DNA of 64,000 bases from Streptomyces sp. GS7 (GCF_009834125.1 NZ_CP047146.1:7348501-7412500); one strand, 5' to 3'; shown: positions 34,276-45,264, counted from the first letter of the stretch. A program made the numbers and translations. The notes: generated from the letters alone by a model not told the origin.

Positions 34276-35001
34276 TCAGCGCCGCTCCTCCGGCCCGGAC
34301 CCCTCGCCCTTGCCCTTGCCCTTGCCCTTGCCCCGGCCATCGTCGAACTCCCGCTCCTCCTTGGGGAGTTCGGTGCCGCTCGCCGTTTCCCGATCGGCAC
34401 GCTCGTCCCCCTCGGCACGGCCGCGGGACACCGCCATCGGCCGGGTGGCGTCCCGGGTGCGGTCGCCGCCCGGCGCGCCGTGTCCGGCCGTCGCGCGGGT
34501 GCGGTGCGGCACCGGGTCCCCGGTGGCCCGGCCGCGGGCCCCGGCCGTCCCGGGCGTGCTCCGGTCCGGCGTGGCGGCCGCGGCGGGCCGGGCCGACGCG
34601 GCTGCCCCGCCGGCGCCGGCGGCGCTGCCGGCGCCCTCGGTGATGCCGCCGGCCGGGCCCGGGTCGCCGCCGCCGGACCCCGGCTGCTTCAGCCCGTAAT
34701 GGCGGTAGAGCCGCTCCTCCTCGGAGGGGTCGAGGTGGCCGTCCGCGTCGATCCTCGGCGCCTCCTTGATGGTCGCCTTGGTGTACGGCACCTGCAGTTC
34801 GTCGCCGGTCCGCCGGGCCCCGGCGAGCGGCACGAAGGTCTCCTTCATGCCGAACAGCCCGGTGCGCACGGTGATCCACTCGGGGTCGTTGGTGGCATCG
34901 TCCCGGTAGACCTGCTGGACGATGCCCACCTTGGCGCCCTCCGCGTCCACCACGTGCAGACCGGTCAGACTCTGCGGAGTGTCACCCTGGGGTGCGTTCA
35001 T
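34276..35001 (-). CDS. PRC-barrel domain protein with long disordered tail
   Basis: This 241-residue protein has a PRC-barrel at residues 10-90 (LTGLHVVDAEGAKVGIVQQV, DPEWITVRTGLFGMKETFVP), then DADGHLDPSEEERLYRHYGL. An Ala/Gly/Arg-rich tail follows and ends in a KGKGKGKGKGEG run. The barrel plus EEERLYRHYG element is common in Streptomyces stress-related proteins, some with a DUF2382 domain, which is not evident here. The ATG at 35001 follows GGAAGGAG by 8 bases. It may belong to general stress responses, but nothing in the sequence proves it. Confidence 0.8.
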   Translation of the reverse strand: MNAPQGDTPQSLTGLHVVDAEGAKVGIVQQVYRDDATNDPEWITVRTGLFGMKETFVPLAGARRTGDELQVPYTKATIKEAPRIDADGHLDPSEEERLYRHYGLKQPGSGGGDPGPAGGITEGAGSAAGAGGAAASARPAAAATPDRSTPGTAGARGRATGDPVPHRTRATAGHGAPGGDRTRDATRPMAVSRGRAEGDERADRETASGTELPKEEREFDDGRGKGKGKGKGEGSGPEERR

Positions 35002-35234
35002 GGCGTCCTGTCTCCTTCCGCACGCGCCGGCGGGGGCACGCGCAGTTCCCATTGCGCGCCGCGACCCTCCCCCCAGCGACTCGGGAGACCCGGCGCCCGG
35101 CGGCTCCGGCGGCCGCCGAACGGCACTCGCGGGCCCCTCCCCCTCGGAACCCGCTAGGCCATTCGGGTGAACGGGGCAGGGGCCGGCGTCCGCGGGCGGC
35201 ACCGCCCCGCCCTCCGTACGACGCGCGCACGGCA

Positions 35235-35272
35235 ACGGGCCCGGACTCCGCCGCAGCGGGGTCCGGGCCCGT
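35235..35272 (-). terminator. Hairpin after serA
   Basis: A 12-bp perfect stem (ACGGGCCCGGAC / GTCCGGGCCCGT) with a small inner CCGC/GCGG stem lies 21 bases past the serA stop. Confidence 0.75.
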
Positions 35273-35293
35273 CGACCCGCGCAAGCCGGTGGC

Positions 35294-36898
35294 TCAGTGG
35301 GTGAGGTTCACCGCGCGCACCGAGGTCGCGCCGATCTCCTCGGAGATCTCGGCCAGCACACTCGCCGGAATGGTGTCGTCGACCGTGAGCACGACCAGCG
35401 CCTCACCGCCGATGTCGGCCCGGGAGACCTGCATGCCGCCGATGTTGATCCCCGCCTCGCCCAGGATGCGGCCGACGGTGCCGACGACGCCGGGGCGGTC
35501 GGTGTAGCGCAGGAATGCCATGTGGTCGGCGAGCGCGAGGTCGATGGAGTGCTCGCCGACCGCCACGACCTTCTGCACGTTCTTGTGGCCGGCCAGGGTG
35601 CCGGAGATCGACACCTCCTCGCCGCCCGCGAGCGTGCCGCGGACGGTCACCACGTTGCGGTGCTCCGGCGACTCGCTGCTGGTGGTCAGCCGCACCTCGA
35701 CGCCGCGCTCCTGCGCGAACAGCGGAGCGTTGACGTAGGACACCGTCTCGTCCACGACGTCCTCGAACACGCCCTTGAGCGCGGAGAGTTCGAGCACCTT
35801 GACGTCGTGCTGGGTGATCTCGCCGTACACCTCGACGTCGAGGCGGAGCGCGACCTCGCCGGCCAGCGCGGTGAAGATCCGGCCCAGCCGCTCGGCCAGC
35901 GGCAGCCCCGGCTTGACGTCCTCCGCGATCACGCCGCCCTGGACGTTGACCGCGTCCGGCACCAGCTCGCCGGCGAGCGCCAGGCGCACCGACTTGGCGA
36001 CCGCGATACCGGCCTTCTCCTGCGCCTCGCCCGTCGACGCACCGAGGTGCGGGGTGGCGACGACCTGGTCGAACTCGAAGAGCGGCGAGTCGGTGCAGGG
36101 CTCGACGGCGTACACGTCCAGACCCGCGCCGGCCACCCGGCCCTCCTTGAGGGCACTGGCCAGCGCCGCCTCGTCCACGATCCCGCCGCGCGCGGCGTTG
36201 ACGATCCGGACGCTCGGCTTGACCTTGTGCAGCGCGTCGTCGCCGATCAGGCCGACGGTCTCCGGCGTCTTGGGGAGGTGGACGGTGATGAAGTCGGAGA
36301 CCTCCAGCAGCTCGTCCAGGGTCAGCAGCTTGACGCCCATCTGGGCGGCGCGGGCCGGCTGGACGTAGGGGTCGTACGCGACGACCTTCATGCCGAAGGC
36401 GGACATCCGCTGGGCGACCAGCACGCCGATCCGGCCGAGGCCGACCACGCCGAGGGTCTTCTCGCTGAGCTCGACGCCGGTGTACTTGCTGCGCTTCCAC
36501 TCGCCGTTCTTGAGGGCGGTGTTCGCCTGCGGGATGTTGCGCGCGGTGGCGACCAGCAGACCGCAGGCCAGCTCGGCGGCGGTGACGATGTTGGAGGTCG
36601 GGGCGTTGACGACCATCACGCCGGCCTTGGTGGCGGCGGAGACGTCGACGTTGTCCAGGCCGACGCCGGCCCGGGCGACGACCTTCAGCTTCCTGGCGGC
36701 GGCGATCGCGTCGGCGTCCACCTTCGTCGCGCTGCGCACGAGGATGGCATCGACGTCGACGATCGCGGGCAGCAGCTCGGCGCGGTCGGCGCCGTTGCAG
36801 TGCCGGATCTCGAAGTCCGGGCCGAGGGCGTCGACGGTGGCCGGCGACAGCTCCTCGGCGATCAGTACAACGGGTTTACCCGGGTTGGCAGTGCTCAC
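35294..36898 (-). CDS. serA: D-3-phosphoglycerate dehydrogenase
   Basis: This 534-residue type I enzyme oxidises 3-phosphoglycerate to phosphohydroxypyruvate, the first step of serine synthesis. The substrate/NAD region has LGVVGLGRIGVLVAQRM, VNAARGGIVDE and TPHLGAST (catalytic Arg, Glu, His). It is followed by the allosteric substrate-binding domain and a C-terminal ACT domain (VGTVGRILGEAGINIGGMQV) that binds serine. I chose the GTG at 36898, 11 nt after GAGGA; a GTG six codons upstream has a poorer site. It lies upstream of a strong terminator and downstream of a 429-bp gap after ilvC. Confidence 0.94.
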   Translation of the reverse strand: MSTANPGKPVVLIAEELSPATVDALGPDFEIRHCNGADRAELLPAIVDVDAILVRSATKVDADAIAAARKLKVVARAGVGLDNVDVSAATKAGVMVVNAPTSNIVTAAELACGLLVATARNIPQANTALKNGEWKRSKYTGVELSEKTLGVVGLGRIGVLVAQRMSAFGMKVVAYDPYVQPARAAQMGVKLLTLDELLEVSDFITVHLPKTPETVGLIGDDALHKVKPSVRIVNAARGGIVDEAALASALKEGRVAGAGLDVYAVEPCTDSPLFEFDQVVATPHLGASTGEAQEKAGIAVAKSVRLALAGELVPDAVNVQGGVIAEDVKPGLPLAERLGRIFTALAGEVALRLDVEVYGEITQHDVKVLELSALKGVFEDVVDETVSYVNAPLFAQERGVEVRLTTSSESPEHRNVVTVRGTLAGGEEVSISGTLAGHKNVQKVVAVGEHSIDLALADHMAFLRYTDRPGVVGTVGRILGEAGINIGGMQVSRADIGGEALVVLTVDDTIPASVLAEISEEIGATSVRAVNLTH

Positions 36899-37287
36899 GT
36901 GGTCTTCAGTCCTCACTGGTCCTTCGCGGACGGCCGTCCCGACGGCCGAAGGCGGTGAAGGGGGGAAAGCCGCGTGGAAGACGCACGACGCTGTGAGCCT
37001 GACGCGCTTTTGAACCCTCCCCCTCGGTGAACGAAGGGGATTCCTGGCTCACGCCGCCCGGCCGCTCAGCGAGCGATCGAGTCTTACGCGATCAACACCA
37101 GCCGGGTTGGAACCAGCCCGGTTTCCCCAAAAAGATTGGAGGCTATTGCGCTGGCTTGGCTCTCGCTCAGCACGGCCCGACCTTACCACCGGGGTGGAGC
37201 CGGAGCCGGGCGAAGTCTGCACCGAAGCGTAAGGATCACCCATGCGTGGTTCTACGCGGTGGACAAGGGGTGGCGGCGCAGGGACGA
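36899..37287. other. serA upstream region / possible long leader
   Basis: About 390 bp between ilvC and serA without a convincing gene. It contains the serA promoter region. A hairpin CCGGGTTGG-AA-CCAGCCCGG (37102-37121) has one G/T mismatch and is flanked by an A-run (37129-37133). No known riboswitch, T-box or tRNA was recognised, and I saw no leader peptide with serine-rich codons. Confidence 0.4.
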
Positions 37288-37314
37288 GGGGCCGCGAGGA
37301 GTCCCCGCGGCCCC
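37288..37314 (-). terminator. Hairpin after ilvC
   Basis: A 9-bp perfect stem (GGGGCCGCG / CGCGGCCCC) is extended by GGGA/TCCC across an internal loop. It begins 13 bases past the ilvC stop. Confidence 0.75.
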
Positions 37315-37327
37315 CTGTCCCGAGGGC

Positions 37328-38425
<1,098 letters not shown>

Positions 38426-38950
38426 TCAGGCCGTGCGGTCCAGGGCACGCAGCGAGCGGTCCGTGATGGACCGGGCACCACGGCCTATCGCGATGGTGCC
38501 CGACTGCACCAACTCCTTGATGCCGAACGGCTCCAGCATCTTGAGCATCGCCTCCAGCTTGTCGCTGGAACCGGTCGCCTCGATCGTGACCGCCTCCGGG
38601 GAGACGTCGACGGTCTTGGCCCGGAAGAGCTGGACGATCTCGACGATCTGCGAGCGGGTCTCGTTGTCGGCGCGCACCTTCACCAGGACGAGTTCGCGCT
38701 GGATGGCCGAACCGGGCTCCAGCTCGACGATCTTCAGGACGTTGACGAGCTTGTTGAGCTGCTTGGTGACCTGCTCCAGGGGCAGCGACTCGACGCTGAC
38801 CACGATGGTGATGCGGGAGATGTCGGGGTGCTCGGTGACCCCGACCGCGAGCGAGTCGATGTTGAAGCCGCGGCGGGAGAACAGCGCGGCGATCCGGGCG
38901 AGGATGCCGGGGGTGTTCTCCACCAGGACGGAGAGCGTGTGCTTGGACAT
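38426..38950 (-). CDS. ilvN: Acetolactate synthase small (regulatory) subunit
   Basis: This 174-residue subunit has an N-terminal ACT domain (LSVLVENTPGILARIAALFS, RRGFNIDSLAVG) that binds valine for feedback control of IlvB, and the usual C-terminal ALS_ss domain. The ATG at 38950 follows GAGAAGACGAC. It starts 41 bp after ilvB and ends 99 bp before ilvC, consistent with one operon under the ilv attenuator. Confidence 0.96.
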   Translation of the reverse strand: MSKHTLSVLVENTPGILARIAALFSRRGFNIDSLAVGVTEHPDISRITIVVSVESLPLEQVTKQLNKLVNVLKIVELEPGSAIQRELVLVKVRADNETRSQIVEIVQLFRAKTVDVSPEAVTIEATGSSDKLEAMLKMLEPFGIKELVQSGTIAIGRGARSITDRSLRALDRTA

Positions 38951-38991
38951 GTCGTCTTCTCTCTTCTTCCGTGCGTCCGTGACGTCCTGGC

Positions 38992-40863
38992 TCAGTCGTC
39001 TTCGTTGTCGCCGAAGTCGGGACGCACGCCCCGGGCTGCCATGACCTCGTCGTTGGAGGTGCCGGCGGCGACCATCGGCCACACCTGTGCATCTTCGTGG
39101 ACGATGAAGTCGACCACGACCGGGCGGTCGTTGATGGCGTTGGCCTTGGCGATGACCGCGTCCAGCTCCGCCGGGTCCTCGCAGCGCATCGCGACACAGC
39201 CCATGGCCTCGGCCAGCTTGACGAAGTCCGGGCACCGGGTGCCGGCCGCCGAGCCGCTCCCGGGCGCCCCGGCGCCGGCGTCCGGGCCGCTGTGCAGCAC
39301 GGTGTTGGAGTAGCGCTGGTTGTAGAACAGCGTCTGCCACTGGCGGACCATGCCCAGCGCGCCGTTGTTGATGATCGCGACCTTGATCGGGATGTTGTTG
39401 AGCGCGCAGGTGACGAGTTCCTGATTGGTCATCTGGAAGCAGCCGTCGCCGTCGATCGCCCAGACCGTGCGGTCCGGCATCCCGGCCTTGGCGCCCATCG
39501 CCGCGGGCACCGCGTAGCCCATGGTCCCGGCGCCGCCGGAGTTGAGCCAGGTCGAGGGCCGCTCGTAGTCGATGAAGTGGGCGGCCCACATCTGGTGCTG
39601 GCCGACGCCGGCCGCGTAGATGGTGTCGGCGGGGGCGAGCCTGCCGATCCGCTCGATGACCTGCTGCGGGGAGAGGCTGCCGTCCTCCGGCAGGTCGTAG
39701 CCCAGCGGGTAGGTCTCGCGCCAGCGGTTGAGGTCCTTCCACCAGGCGCTGTAGTCACCCTTGTGGCCGGCGTCGTGCTCGGCCTGGACCGCGACGATCA
39801 GGTCGGCGATGACCTCGCGGGCGTCGCCGACGATCGGCACGTCTGCGGCGCGGTTCTTGCCGATCTCCGCCGGGTCGATGTCGGCGTGCACGACCTTGGC
39901 GTACGGCGCGAAGGAGTCCAGCTTGCCGGTGACCCGGTCGTCGAAGCGGGCGCCGAGGGTGATCAGCAGGTCCGCCTTCTGCAGCGCGGTGACCGCGGCG
40001 ACCGAGCCGTGCATGCCGGGCATGCCGAGGTGCTGCGGGTGGGTGTCGGGGAACGAGCCCAGCGCCATCAGGGTCGTGGTGACGGGGGCGCCGGTCAGCT
40101 CGGCGAGCACCTTCAGCTCGGCGGTGGCGCCGGCCTTCATGACGCCGCCGCCGACGTAGAGCACCGGGCGCCGGGACTCGGCGATCAGCCGGGCGGCCTC
40201 GCGGATCTGCTTGGCGTGCGGCTTGGTGACCGGGCGGTAGCCGGGCAGGTCGGTGTGCGGCGGCCAGACGAAGGTGGTCTGCGCCTGGAGGGCGTCCTTG
40301 GCGATGTCGACCAGGACCGGGCCGGGGCGGCCGGTGGAGGCGACGTGGAACGCCTCGGCGATCGTCCGGGGGATCTCGGCCGGGTCGGTGACCAGCCAGT
40401 TGTGCTTGGTGATCGGCATCGTGATGCCGCAGATGTCCGCCTCCTGGAAGGCGTCCGTGCCGATCGCCTTGGAGGCCACCTGGCCGGTGATCGCGACCAG
40501 CGGGACGGAGTCCATGTGCGCGTCCGCGATCGGGGTGACCAGGTTGGTGGCGCCCGGCCCGGAGGTCGCCATGCAGACGCCGACCTTGCCGGTGGCCTGG
40601 GCGTATCCGGTGGCGGCGTGTCCCGCGCCCTGCTCGTGCCGCACCAGCACGTGCCGGACCTTCGAGGAGTCCATCATCGGGTCGTACGCGGGAAGGATCG
40701 CACCGCCGGGGATGCCGAACACGGTGTCGGCCCCGACCTCCTCCAGCGCACGGATGAGGGACTGCGCGCCCGTGACGTGCTCGACGGTCGCGGGCTTCTG
40801 CGCTCCGCCGGAGTTACGGGCCCGCGGCTGCGGATGGTGGGCCCCGGTGGCCTGCTCGGTCAT
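38992..40863 (-). CDS. ilvB: Acetolactate synthase large (catalytic) subunit
   Basis: This 623-residue TPP enzyme condenses two pyruvates to acetolactate, or pyruvate with 2-oxobutyrate to acetohydroxybutyrate. Domains in order are PYR ([20 protein letters not shown]; catalytic Glu in [14 protein letters not shown]), a central FAD-type domain, and the TPP/Mg2+ site ([20 protein letters not shown]). A roughly 15-residue Ala/Gly insert (about 539-553) lies in the C-terminal domain. It is the first structural gene of ilvBNC, 133 bp after the leader-peptide stop. Confidence 0.96.
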   Translation of the reverse strand: MTEQATGAHHPQPRARNSGGAQKPATVEHVTGAQSLIRALEEVGADTVFGIPGGAILPAYDPMMDSSKVRHVLVRHEQGAGHAATGYAQATGKVGVCMATSGPGATNLVTPIADAHMDSVPLVAITGQVASKAIGTDAFQEADICGITMPITKHNWLVTDPAEIPRTIAEAFHVASTGRPGPVLVDIAKDALQAQTTFVWPPHTDLPGYRPVTKPHAKQIREAARLIAESRRPVLYVGGGVMKAGATAELKVLAELTGAPVTTTLMALGSFPDTHPQHLGMPGMHGSVAAVTALQKADLLITLGARFDDRVTGKLDSFAPYAKVVHADIDPAEIGKNRAADVPIVGDAREVIADLIVAVQAEHDAGHKGDYSAWWKDLNRWRETYPLGYDLPEDGSLSPQQVIERIGRLAPADTIYAAGVGQHQMWAAHFIDYERPSTWLNSGGAGTMGYAVPAAMGAKAGMPDRTVWAIDGDGCFQMTNQELVTCALNNIPIKVAIINNGALGMVRQWQTLFYNQRYSNTVLHSGPDAGAGAPGSGSAAGTRCPDFVKLAEAMGCVAMRCEDPAELDAVIAKANAINDRPVVVDFIVHEDAQVWPMVAAGTSNDEVMAARGVRPDFGDNEDD

Positions 40864-40918
40864 CTGCGTCTCTTCTCGAAGCTGAGGGTTTTGACGGATT
40901 TGTGAGGTTGCTGTGCAA

Positions 40919-40953
40919 CAAAAAACCCCTCGTGCCGTGAGGCAAGCGAGGGG
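40919..40953 (-). terminator. ilvBNC transcription attenuator
   Basis: On the minus strand the stem CCCCTCG...CGAGGGG, extended by TGCC/GGCA around a TCAC loop with a 2-nt bulge, is followed by six Ts. It lies 44 nt after the leader stop and 55 bp before ilvB. Confidence 0.9.
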
Positions 40954-40996
40954 AGCGCGCCGGTGTGGTCAGCTGGACTTCGTCAGGGGCCCAGCT

Positions 40997-41038
40997 TCAG
41001 CCGACGCGCTTTCCAAGTACGAGAATTCGGGTGCGCAT
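40997..41038 (-). CDS. ilvBNC leader peptide (MRTRILVLGKRVG)
   Basis: A 13-codon frame has a GGGAGGG ribosome site 9 bases upstream. The consecutive codons Ile-Leu-Val-Leu are the regulating amino acids. CTT and ATT/GTA, rare in this genome, are used in the stretch. Together with the T-tailed hairpin downstream this is a textbook ribosome-mediated attenuator. A TTGACA lies at 41075-41070 (minus strand), inside the 3' end of the upstream gene, and may be the promoter -35. Confidence 0.88.
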   Translation of the reverse strand: MRTRILVLGKRVG

Positions 41039-41071
41039 GGCACTGACCCTCCCCCCGGTGCGCACCGAGTG

Positions 41072-44000
41072 TCAAGTGGGTGGGACGGAGGTCTCACTAT
41101 TTGAGCGCAACGGGGGATGCGCCAGGGTGTCCGGACCGGCCGCGCCGCCGTGCCGGGCGGACCGGCCGCTGCCGCTGAGCACCACCGCCCGGCCGGGGCC
41201 CGTGAGGTCCGGGACCGGGTAGCTCCCCCGGGTCAGCGCCCGCCGCAGCCGGTGCTCGTCCATCGGCCCCGCGAAGGCCATGCCCTGGCCGTGCGTGCAC
41301 CCCAGGGAGCGCAGCGCGAGCACCTGCTCGGGCAGGTCGACGCCCTCCGCGACCGACTGCATGCCGAGGTCGGAGGCGATCCGCAGCAGCCCCGCGGTGA
41401 TCTTGTGCACCCGGGGGGATTCCACCACCCCGTCGATCAGCTCGCGGTCCAGCCGCAGCACGTCGACGGGCAGCCGGCGCAGCGCCCCCATCGCGGCGCA
41501 GCCGCTGCCGAAGGCGTCCAGCGCGATCCGTACGCCGAGCCGGCGGAGCGCGGCCAGCCGGCGCTCCAGGTCGTCGAGCGGAATGCGGGGATCACTTTCG
41601 GACAACTCCAGCACCAGCGCCCCCGAGGGGAGGCCGTGCCGGACGAGCATCGCCTCGATGCTCTTGGGGGGCAGTGCGCGGTCCAGCAGCCGGCGGGCGG
41701 AGAGCCGGACCGCGACCGGGGCCTTGTGGCCGGCGCGGTGCCGCACCGCGGCCTGCGCGACCGCCTCCTCCAGCTGCCACCGGCCCAGCTCCGCGGCCCG
41801 CTCGCCGTCCTCGTCCGTGAGCCGCCCGCGGGCGCCGACCCGGAGGAACTCGGCGGGGGTGAAGAGGATGCCCTCGGCGGAGCGCCAGCGGGCCTGCGCG
41901 GCGACCGCGGTGATCCGCCCGCTGGCCAGCTCGACCACCGGCTGGTGCAGCAGCGCGAACTCCCCGTCGTGCAGGGCCGTCCGCAGCTTCGTGGCCAGCT
42001 CGGCGCGGTGCGTGACCTCGTCCTGCATCTGCGGGGCGTACAGCTCGACCCGGCCCTTGCCGGCCTGCTTGGCGCGGTACATCGCCAGGTCGGCGTTGCG
42101 CAGCAGGCCCGACGGGCTGACGCCCGGGTCGGCGAAGGCGACACCGATGCTGGCCGCGACCCGGACGTCCCGCCCGTCGATGCGGTACGGGTCGGAGAGC
42201 CGGATGCGCAGCCGGTCGGCGATCTCGTGGATGCGGTGCTCGCGGGCCGCCCGGTCGCGGGTGCCGTCGCCGGTGATGAGCGCGGCGAACTCGTCGCCGC
42301 CCAGCCGGGCCGCTATGTCGCCGGCCCGCACCGATTCGGCCAGCCGGCGGGCCGCCTGGACCAGCAGCTCGTCGCCCGCCTGGTGCCCGATGGTGTCGTT
42401 GACCTGCTTGAAGCCGTCCAGGTCGATGTAGAGCACGGCGGTGCCGTGGTCGCTGGCACGGCGGCCGGTGACGGCCTTGGTGACGCGTTCGGTGAACAGC
42501 GCGCGGTTGGGCAGGTCGGTGAGCGCGTCGTGCGAGGCGTTGTGCTGGAGCTGGGCCTGGAGCCGGACCCGCTCGGTGACGTCGCGGGAGTTGAAGATCA
42601 GGCCGCCGTGGTGGCGGTTGACCGTGGACTCGACGTTCAGCCAGCCGTCACCGCCGGAGCGCTGCTCGCCGGCCCGGAAGCGGCATTCGATACGGGTGGT
42701 CGGCTCGGCCTCGGGCGAGGCGGCGAGGAACCGGCGCACCTCGTGGACCACCCGCCCCAGGTCCTCGGGGTGGATCAGCGAGGCCAGCTCGGAGCCGACC
42801 AGTTCCTCGGCGTCGCGGCCGTAGACACCGGCGGCGGCCGGGCTGACGTAGCGCAGCACACCGGTCGGGGCGGCGATCATGATGACGTCGCTGGAGCCCT
42901 GGACCAGGGAGCGGAAGTGGTTCTCCTTCTGGGCCAGTTCCTGCGTGAGGGTGATGTTGTCGAGCAGCATGATGCCCTGCCTGACGACCAGCGCCAGGAC
43001 GACCGCGCAGCCGGTGAAGAGCACCACGCGGTCGATCCGCCGCCCGTCCAGGACGTTGGTGAGGATGCCGAGGGTGCAGACGGCGGCGGCCAGATACGGG
43101 GTGAGCGCCGCCAGCGAGCCCGCGATGGGGCGGCTGCCGGGGGGCGGCTGCGGGCGGCGCACCGCCTGCGCGACGGCCTCGCCGGCCAGCTCCCGGCCGG
43201 AGCGGCGGGCCACCCACGGGGCGTACGCGAGCAGCATCGAACCGGCGAACCAGCCGGCGTCCAGGATCTGCCCGGAGCGGTAGTGGTCGCGCAGCAGCGG
43301 CGAGCTGAACAGCGCGTCGCACAGCACCGTCAACGCCAGTGCGGCGATCGCGGTGTTGACCGCGGAGCGGTGCACGGAGGAACGCCGGAAGTGCAGTGCC
43401 AGCACCATGCTCACCAGCACGATGTCCAGCAGCGGATACGCCAGCGACAGGGCGCTGCGGGCGACCGAGCGGCCTTGGAAGTGCGCGGTGTGCGCGAGCG
43501 CCAGGCTCCAGGAGAGGGTCAGCAGCGAACCGGCGATCAGCCAGGCGTCGAGCCCCAGGCAGACCCAACCGGCCCGGGTCACCGGCCGCTTGGCGAGCAC
43601 CAGCAGCCCGACGATGGCCGGCGGCGCGAACAGCAGGAAACAGAAGTCGGCCAGCGAGGGGCTGGGCACGCTGGCCCCCTTGATGACCTCGTACCAGCCC
43701 CAGACGGCGTTGCCGAGACCGGCCATGCCGGAGGAGACGGCGAACAGCGCCCAAGCCGGGCGGAAGGGGGTGCGGTACCGGCGGGCGTACAGACCGCACG
43801 AGACGGCCGCCACGAGGGCGGCCACGCTGAGCCCGAAGTCCCCCATGAACATGGCGAGATACGCCGAACCCCAGCTTACGGAGGCGCCGATGGCGTAGCC
43901 ACCGCAGACGGCGGCCAGCGCGATCTGCGGGACGGCACTCGGCTGACCGCCGACCTGCGCGGGCGACCGCGAGAGCGTCGCCCCCTGGGCGCTCACCGCT

Positions 44001-44104
44001 CTCTCCCGTTCCACCGCGACGGACCGCTTCGGGACCGGCGCACCCGGGGTTCCTGTGGCATTCCCGCGGGCACTCGTGGATCGCGTGTCTCGCGGATCAT
44101 CCAT
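41072..44104 (-). CDS. cdgC: Membrane PAS-GGDEF-EAL cyclic-di-GMP protein (CdgC-like)
   Basis: This 1010-residue protein has about nine or ten transmembrane helices in residues 57-385, a PAS domain (about 395-515) and a GGDEF domain with an intact motif (LGGDEF, 602-606). The EAL domain is degenerate: the expected VEALVRW reads VAAQARW (734-740) and DDFGTGYSSL reads DAFGSGCAAM. It should therefore make cyclic-di-GMP but not hydrolyse it, with the EAL domain kept as a binding or partner surface. Gene position matches S. coelicolor cdgC (SCO5511) from memory. The ATG lacks a strong ribosome site. Confidence 0.88.
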   Translation of the reverse strand: MDDPRDTRSTSARGNATGTPGAPVPKRSVAVERERAVSAQGATLSRSPAQVGGQPSAVPQIALAAVCGGYAIGASVSWGSAYLAMFMGDFGLSVAALVAAVSCGLYARRYRTPFRPAWALFAVSSGMAGLGNAVWGWYEVIKGASVPSPSLADFCFLLFAPPAIVGLLVLAKRPVTRAGWVCLGLDAWLIAGSLLTLSWSLALAHTAHFQGRSVARSALSLAYPLLDIVLVSMVLALHFRRSSVHRSAVNTAIAALALTVLCDALFSSPLLRDHYRSGQILDAGWFAGSMLLAYAPWVARRSGRELAGEAVAQAVRRPQPPPGSRPIAGSLAALTPYLAAAVCTLGILTNVLDGRRIDRVVLFTGCAVVLALVVRQGIMLLDNITLTQELAQKENHFRSLVQGSSDVIMIAAPTGVLRYVSPAAAGVYGRDAEELVGSELASLIHPEDLGRVVHEVRRFLAASPEAEPTTRIECRFRAGEQRSGGDGWLNVESTVNRHHGGLIFNSRDVTERVRLQAQLQHNASHDALTDLPNRALFTERVTKAVTGRRASDHGTAVLYIDLDGFKQVNDTIGHQAGDELLVQAARRLAESVRAGDIAARLGGDEFAALITGDGTRDRAAREHRIHEIADRLRIRLSDPYRIDGRDVRVAASIGVAFADPGVSPSGLLRNADLAMYRAKQAGKGRVELYAPQMQDEVTHRAELATKLRTALHDGEFALLHQPVVELASGRITAVAAQARWRSAEGILFTPAEFLRVGARGRLTDEDGERAAELGRWQLEEAVAQAAVRHRAGHKAPVAVRLSARRLLDRALPPKSIEAMLVRHGLPSGALVLELSESDPRIPLDDLERRLAALRRLGVRIALDAFGSGCAAMGALRRLPVDVLRLDRELIDGVVESPRVHKITAGLLRIASDLGMQSVAEGVDLPEQVLALRSLGCTHGQGMAFAGPMDEHRLRRALTRGSYPVPDLTGPGRAVVLSGSGRSARHGGAAGPDTLAHPPLRSNSETSVPPT

Positions 44105-44271
44105 CGGCAGTACATCGCCCGTCGCCCCCCTCGGTTCCGGATCTTTCGTACCGCGCCGTCACGATCCCGGCGCGATCCCCGATCGGGACGATACACCAGA
44201 TCCGTCACTCAGGGACATAGCCTCTCTACGGAGCGTGACAGCCCTGCGGAGAGTGAACACCCCCTGCAGTC

Positions 44272-45264
44272 CTACGGCTTCGTAGAGCGACCCGCAAGCC
44301 GTGAGGGGGCGGTCGCGACCACGTTCCGTACGGGCTCGCCGGCCGCGAAAAGCGTCAACTGCTCGCGCAGCAGCCGCTTCGCACGGGGCAGGAAGGCAGA
44401 GCTGGGACCGCCGACGTGTGGAGTGATGAGCACGCCGGGAGCGTGCCACAGCGGATGGCCCGCGGGGAGGGGTTCCGGATCGGTCACATCGAGGGCGGCG
44501 CGGAGCCGTCCCGACTCCAGTTCGGCAAGTAGCGCCCCCGTGTCGACGACCGGGCCGCGGGCGACGTTGACGAGCAGTGCGCCGTCCTTCATCCGGGCCA
44601 GGAAACCGCGTCCGACCAGGCCACGGGTCTGTTCGGTGAGCGGAGTGGCCAGCACGACGACGTCCGCCTCGGGCAAGAGGGCGGTCAACTCGGAGAGTGG
44701 ATGCACCGGACCGCGCACAGTGTCACGCGCGGTGCGCGCGATGCGTATCACCCGCGCGCACTCGAAAGGCGTGAGCCGGTCCTCGATGGCACTGCCGATC
44801 GAACCATAGCCCACAATGAGCACCGACTTGTCGGCAAGTGCCGGCTGGAAGCCGGCCCGCCACTCACCGGCGTCCTGGCCCCGGACGAAGTCCGGGACAC
44901 CGCGCAGCGACGCGAGGGTCAGGGTGAGCGCGAGCTCGGCGGTGCTGGCGTCGTGCAGCCCGCGGGCATTGCACAGCTGCGCGCCGGACGGCATCCGGGA
45001 GAGCTCCGGCAGCAGGTGCTCGGTCCCGGCGGTCAGGGCCTGCACCACCCGCACCCGGCCCATCCGCGGCAGCGGGCGCAGGCAGACGTCGGCCCGCTTC
45101 ATGTAGGGGACGGCGTAGAAGACGCAGCGGGCGGGGTCGGCCGGATAGTCCGGGCCGGCGTCCCAGTGGACGTAGCTCAGGCCGCCGGGAAGGCCGTCGA
45201 TGTCGCCCGGCGGGATCGGGAGCCATACGTCGCCGGCGGCTGCGTGCGGGTCTGCTGTTGCCAT
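44272..45264 (-). CDS. D-2-hydroxyacid dehydrogenase family protein
   Basis: This 330-residue NAD(P)-dependent dehydrogenase has Rossmann motif VGYGSIGSAIEDRL, the catalytic Arg in VNVARGPVVD, the Glu in DPEPLPAGHPLW and the His in ITPHVGG, so the active site is complete. It is related to phosphoglycerate/glyoxylate-type reductases; the true substrate is unknown. It is divergent from the aldo/keto reductase gene, with only 88 bp between starts, so both may share control. Confidence 0.85.
   Translation of the reverse strand: MATADPHAAAGDVWLPIPPGDIDGLPGGLSYVHWDAGPDYPADPARCVFYAVPYMKRADVCLRPLPRMGRVRVVQALTAGTEHLLPELSRMPSGAQLCNARGLHDASTAELALTLTLASLRGVPDFVRGQDAGEWRAGFQPALADKSVLIVGYGSIGSAIEDRLTPFECARVIRIARTARDTVRGPVHPLSELTALLPEADVVVLATPLTEQTRGLVGRGFLARMKDGALLVNVARGPVVDTGALLAELESGRLRAALDVTDPEPLPAGHPLWHAPGVLITPHVGGPSSAFLPRAKRLLREQLTLFAAGEPVRNVVATAPSRLAGRSTKP

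Noticed and set aside
36899..37287. tRNA gene or known riboswitch upstream of serA
   Set aside because: No cloverleaf with TTCGA-type T-arm and acceptor pairing was seen, and no familiar riboswitch core could be recognised.
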